Shown here: positions 61,982 through 64,000 of the stretch, one piece after another
How positions within the stretch are numbered: position 1 is the stretch's first letter
How the letters are laid out: every line of letters begins with the position of its first letter
Origin: Siphonobacter curvatus
Lineage (GTDB): Bacteria > Bacteroidota > Bacteroidia > Cytophagales > Spirosomataceae
Length of the DNA stretch: 64,000 nt
Assembly: GCF_002943425.1 (NCBI RefSeq)
Contig: NZ_PTRA01000001.1
Coordinates: forward strand, 1,426,001 to 1,490,000
Direction of reading: 5' to 3'
Translations under genes and position numbers: made by a program
Notes under the pieces: model-generated
What the model saw: only the letters and a program-made list of their open reading frames with translations
What the model was told of the DNA's origin: nothing
Database searches by the model: none

Positions 61982-63187
61982 ATGAATCGTCGTAACTGGC
62001 TCAAAAACTCCGCTGCCATGACGGTAGGAGCAACCGCATTACCCGCTCTTCTGCAAAAGGCCTATGCAGATCCGGCAGCCCGGAATGAATTGTACATGGA
62101 CCTGTCCCACGAATTCCGGGCGGCCCTGCTAGCAGACTCCATGCCGCCAGCAGCGGTAAAAGCCCGTCTGAGTGCCAACGAAAACCCCTGGGGACTTTCG
62201 GCAAAAACGAAAACGGCTGTCAATAGCTCCCTAACCGAAGCCAACCGGTATGCGATGCGAGCTACGATGGATCTATACAAAGCGATTTCTGAGAAAGACG
62301 GTATTCCCATGCCCCAAAGTCCGGCCGGCGGCGGCGGTTGGGGTGGAGCTTCCAAAAGCTATATTAAACTGGGCTGTGGTTCAACGGAATTGCTGAATGC
62401 CAGCTTGATGCACTTTGCTCAGAAGGGTACGATCATGGTGGGCGATCCCTGCTACATCTCGAGTAATGACGAGCGTTACCCCATGGATAAGGTAAAGCTC
62501 ACGGCGGATTATCAGTACGACCTGGATGCAATGGCGAAGAAAATCGACCCCGCTAAACACAGCTTGGTCTACATCTGTAACCCCAACAACCCGACGGGTA
62601 ACATGCTGCCTGCGGATAAACTGCGGAAATTCATTGATGAGGTTTCACCGAAAGTTACCGTACTGGTGGATGAAGCCTACATCGATTACGCCACCAATCC
62701 GAAAACGGATTGTATGGTGGATAAAATCAAGGAAGGTAAAAACGTAATCGTGCTACGGACGCTCTCTAAACTGTATGCGTTTGCCGGGATGCGTTTAGGG
62801 TATGCTCTGGGTAAACCCGAACTGTTACAGGATATTTCCAAGTATACGATGAACGGCTTTGGCCTCACGCTACCTACGATCATGGGAGCTATGGCGGCTT
62901 TCTCGGATGCCGAGAATACGAAAATGGTGCTCGATAAAACGAATGAATCGAAAAAGTATACGGCTGATTTCCTGACGAAAGCTGGCTACAAGGTCATTCC
63001 TTCGTACGCCAACTTTATGCTCTTCCCGGTTAATATGAAGGGTACGGAACTGACCGGAAAACTTATGCAGGAAGGCGTAATGGTACGAAACTGGTTCTTC
63101 GACGGACAGCACTGGTGCCGGGTTTCGATCGGAACCATGGACGAAATGAAAGCCTTTACGGATTCATTCACTAAAGTTGTGTCCTGA
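61982..63187 (+). CDS. Exported HisC-like PLP aminotransferase
   Basis: 401 residues. N-terminus MNRRNWLKNSAAMTVGATALPALLQKAYA looks like a twin-arginine signal (RRNWLK, cleavage after AYA). Fold type I aminotransferase of the histidinol-phosphate group: SANENPWG, GSTELLNA, NPNNPTG (200-206), DEAYIDY (230-236), PLP lysine Lys263 in LSKLYAFAGMRLGY. A Gly-rich insertion (SPAGGGGWGGASKSY, about 113-127) precedes the PLP pocket. True HisC is cytoplasmic, so a folded, PLP-loaded enzyme exported by Tat is unusual; it may act on extracytoplasmic amino compounds. Next gene, also Tat-like, is an amine oxidase. Confidence 0.85.
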   Translation: MNRRNWLKNSAAMTVGATALPALLQKAYADPAARNELYMDLSHEFRAALLADSMPPAAVKARLSANENPWGLSAKTKTAVNSSLTEANRYAMRATMDLYKAISEKDGIPMPQSPAGGGGWGGASKSYIKLGCGSTELLNASLMHFAQKGTIMVGDPCYISSNDERYPMDKVKLTADYQYDLDAMAKKIDPAKHSLVYICNPNNPTGNMLPADKLRKFIDEVSPKVTVLVDEAYIDYATNPKTDCMVDKIKEGKNVIVLRTLSKLYAFAGMRLGYALGKPELLQDISKYTMNGFGLTLPTIMGAMAAFSDAENTKMVLDKTNESKKYTADFLTKAGYKVIPSYANFMLFPVNMKGTELTGKLMQEGVMVRNWFFDGQHWCRVSIGTMDEMKAFTDSFTKVVS

Positions 63188-63203
63188 CCCTGGTAGGGAC
63201 TTA

Positions 63204-64000
<797 letters not shown>

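Overview
The window reads as chromosome of a Cytophagales-type member of the Bacteroidota (Spirosoma-like; genus not assignable by eye). Evidence: typical Bacteroidota families (DUF2723 membrane proteins, DUF4105, DUF3109, LysM/MltD-type transglycosylase, the TIGR03915/TIGR03916-type pair), almost no Shine-Dalgarno sequences, and promoters of the TTTG-N19-TAnnTTTG type (clear before the TPR gene and the tRNA).

Bases 1 to about 29,700 are a tailed-phage prophage whose left end lies outside the window. Virion genes all read rightward in an unusual order: portal (cut by the window edge), connector candidate, lysis genes (signal-peptide CHAP-like endolysin overlapping a membrane protein, then a small two-helix holin candidate), unknown tail genes, two large baseplate/tail proteins, a pre-tape-measure gene, tape measure, tail spike, DUF1353 protein, S49 prohead protease, scaffold candidate, major capsid protein, a second structural protein, neck genes, and small and large terminase. 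No repressor, replication or recombination genes are visible, so these must lie to the left if the prophage is complete. A divergent tyrosine recombinase sits at the right end beside tRNA-Ser(UGA), whose 3' end faces the prophage; this is the likely attachment site.

Two very AT-rich cargo islands interrupt the GC-richer phage genes. One (about 8.63-10.41 kb) encodes a protein with a PD-(D/E)XK-like nuclease signature and a C-terminal SEC-C zinc motif. The other (25.9-28.0 kb) encodes a membrane/coiled-coil protein split by an in-frame TGA, followed by a protein resembling the putative abortive-infection family putAbiC. These are the best candidates for a prophage-borne defence system.

From 29.7 kb onward the content is host housekeeping: a CBS-type PLP enzyme; A-type Fe-S carrier; alkyltransferase-like protein with DUF3109; LysM transglycosylase; O-methyltransferase; M16 peptidase; family 9 glycosyltransferase; a polytopic membrane protein; the radical SAM/DUF4130 pair; a TPR protein; a DUF2723 protein; an ABC-2 exporter; a dicarboxylate/amino-acid symporter; pterin dehydratase; RsmI; DUF4105; an RsmF-like rRNA methyltransferase; an alpha/beta hydrolase; a CBS-domain protein; an iron-permease-family protein; proB-proA; and, at the right edge, an exported HisC-like aminotransferase followed by an exported FAD amine oxidase that runs off the window. 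Most host units end in clear intrinsic terminators.
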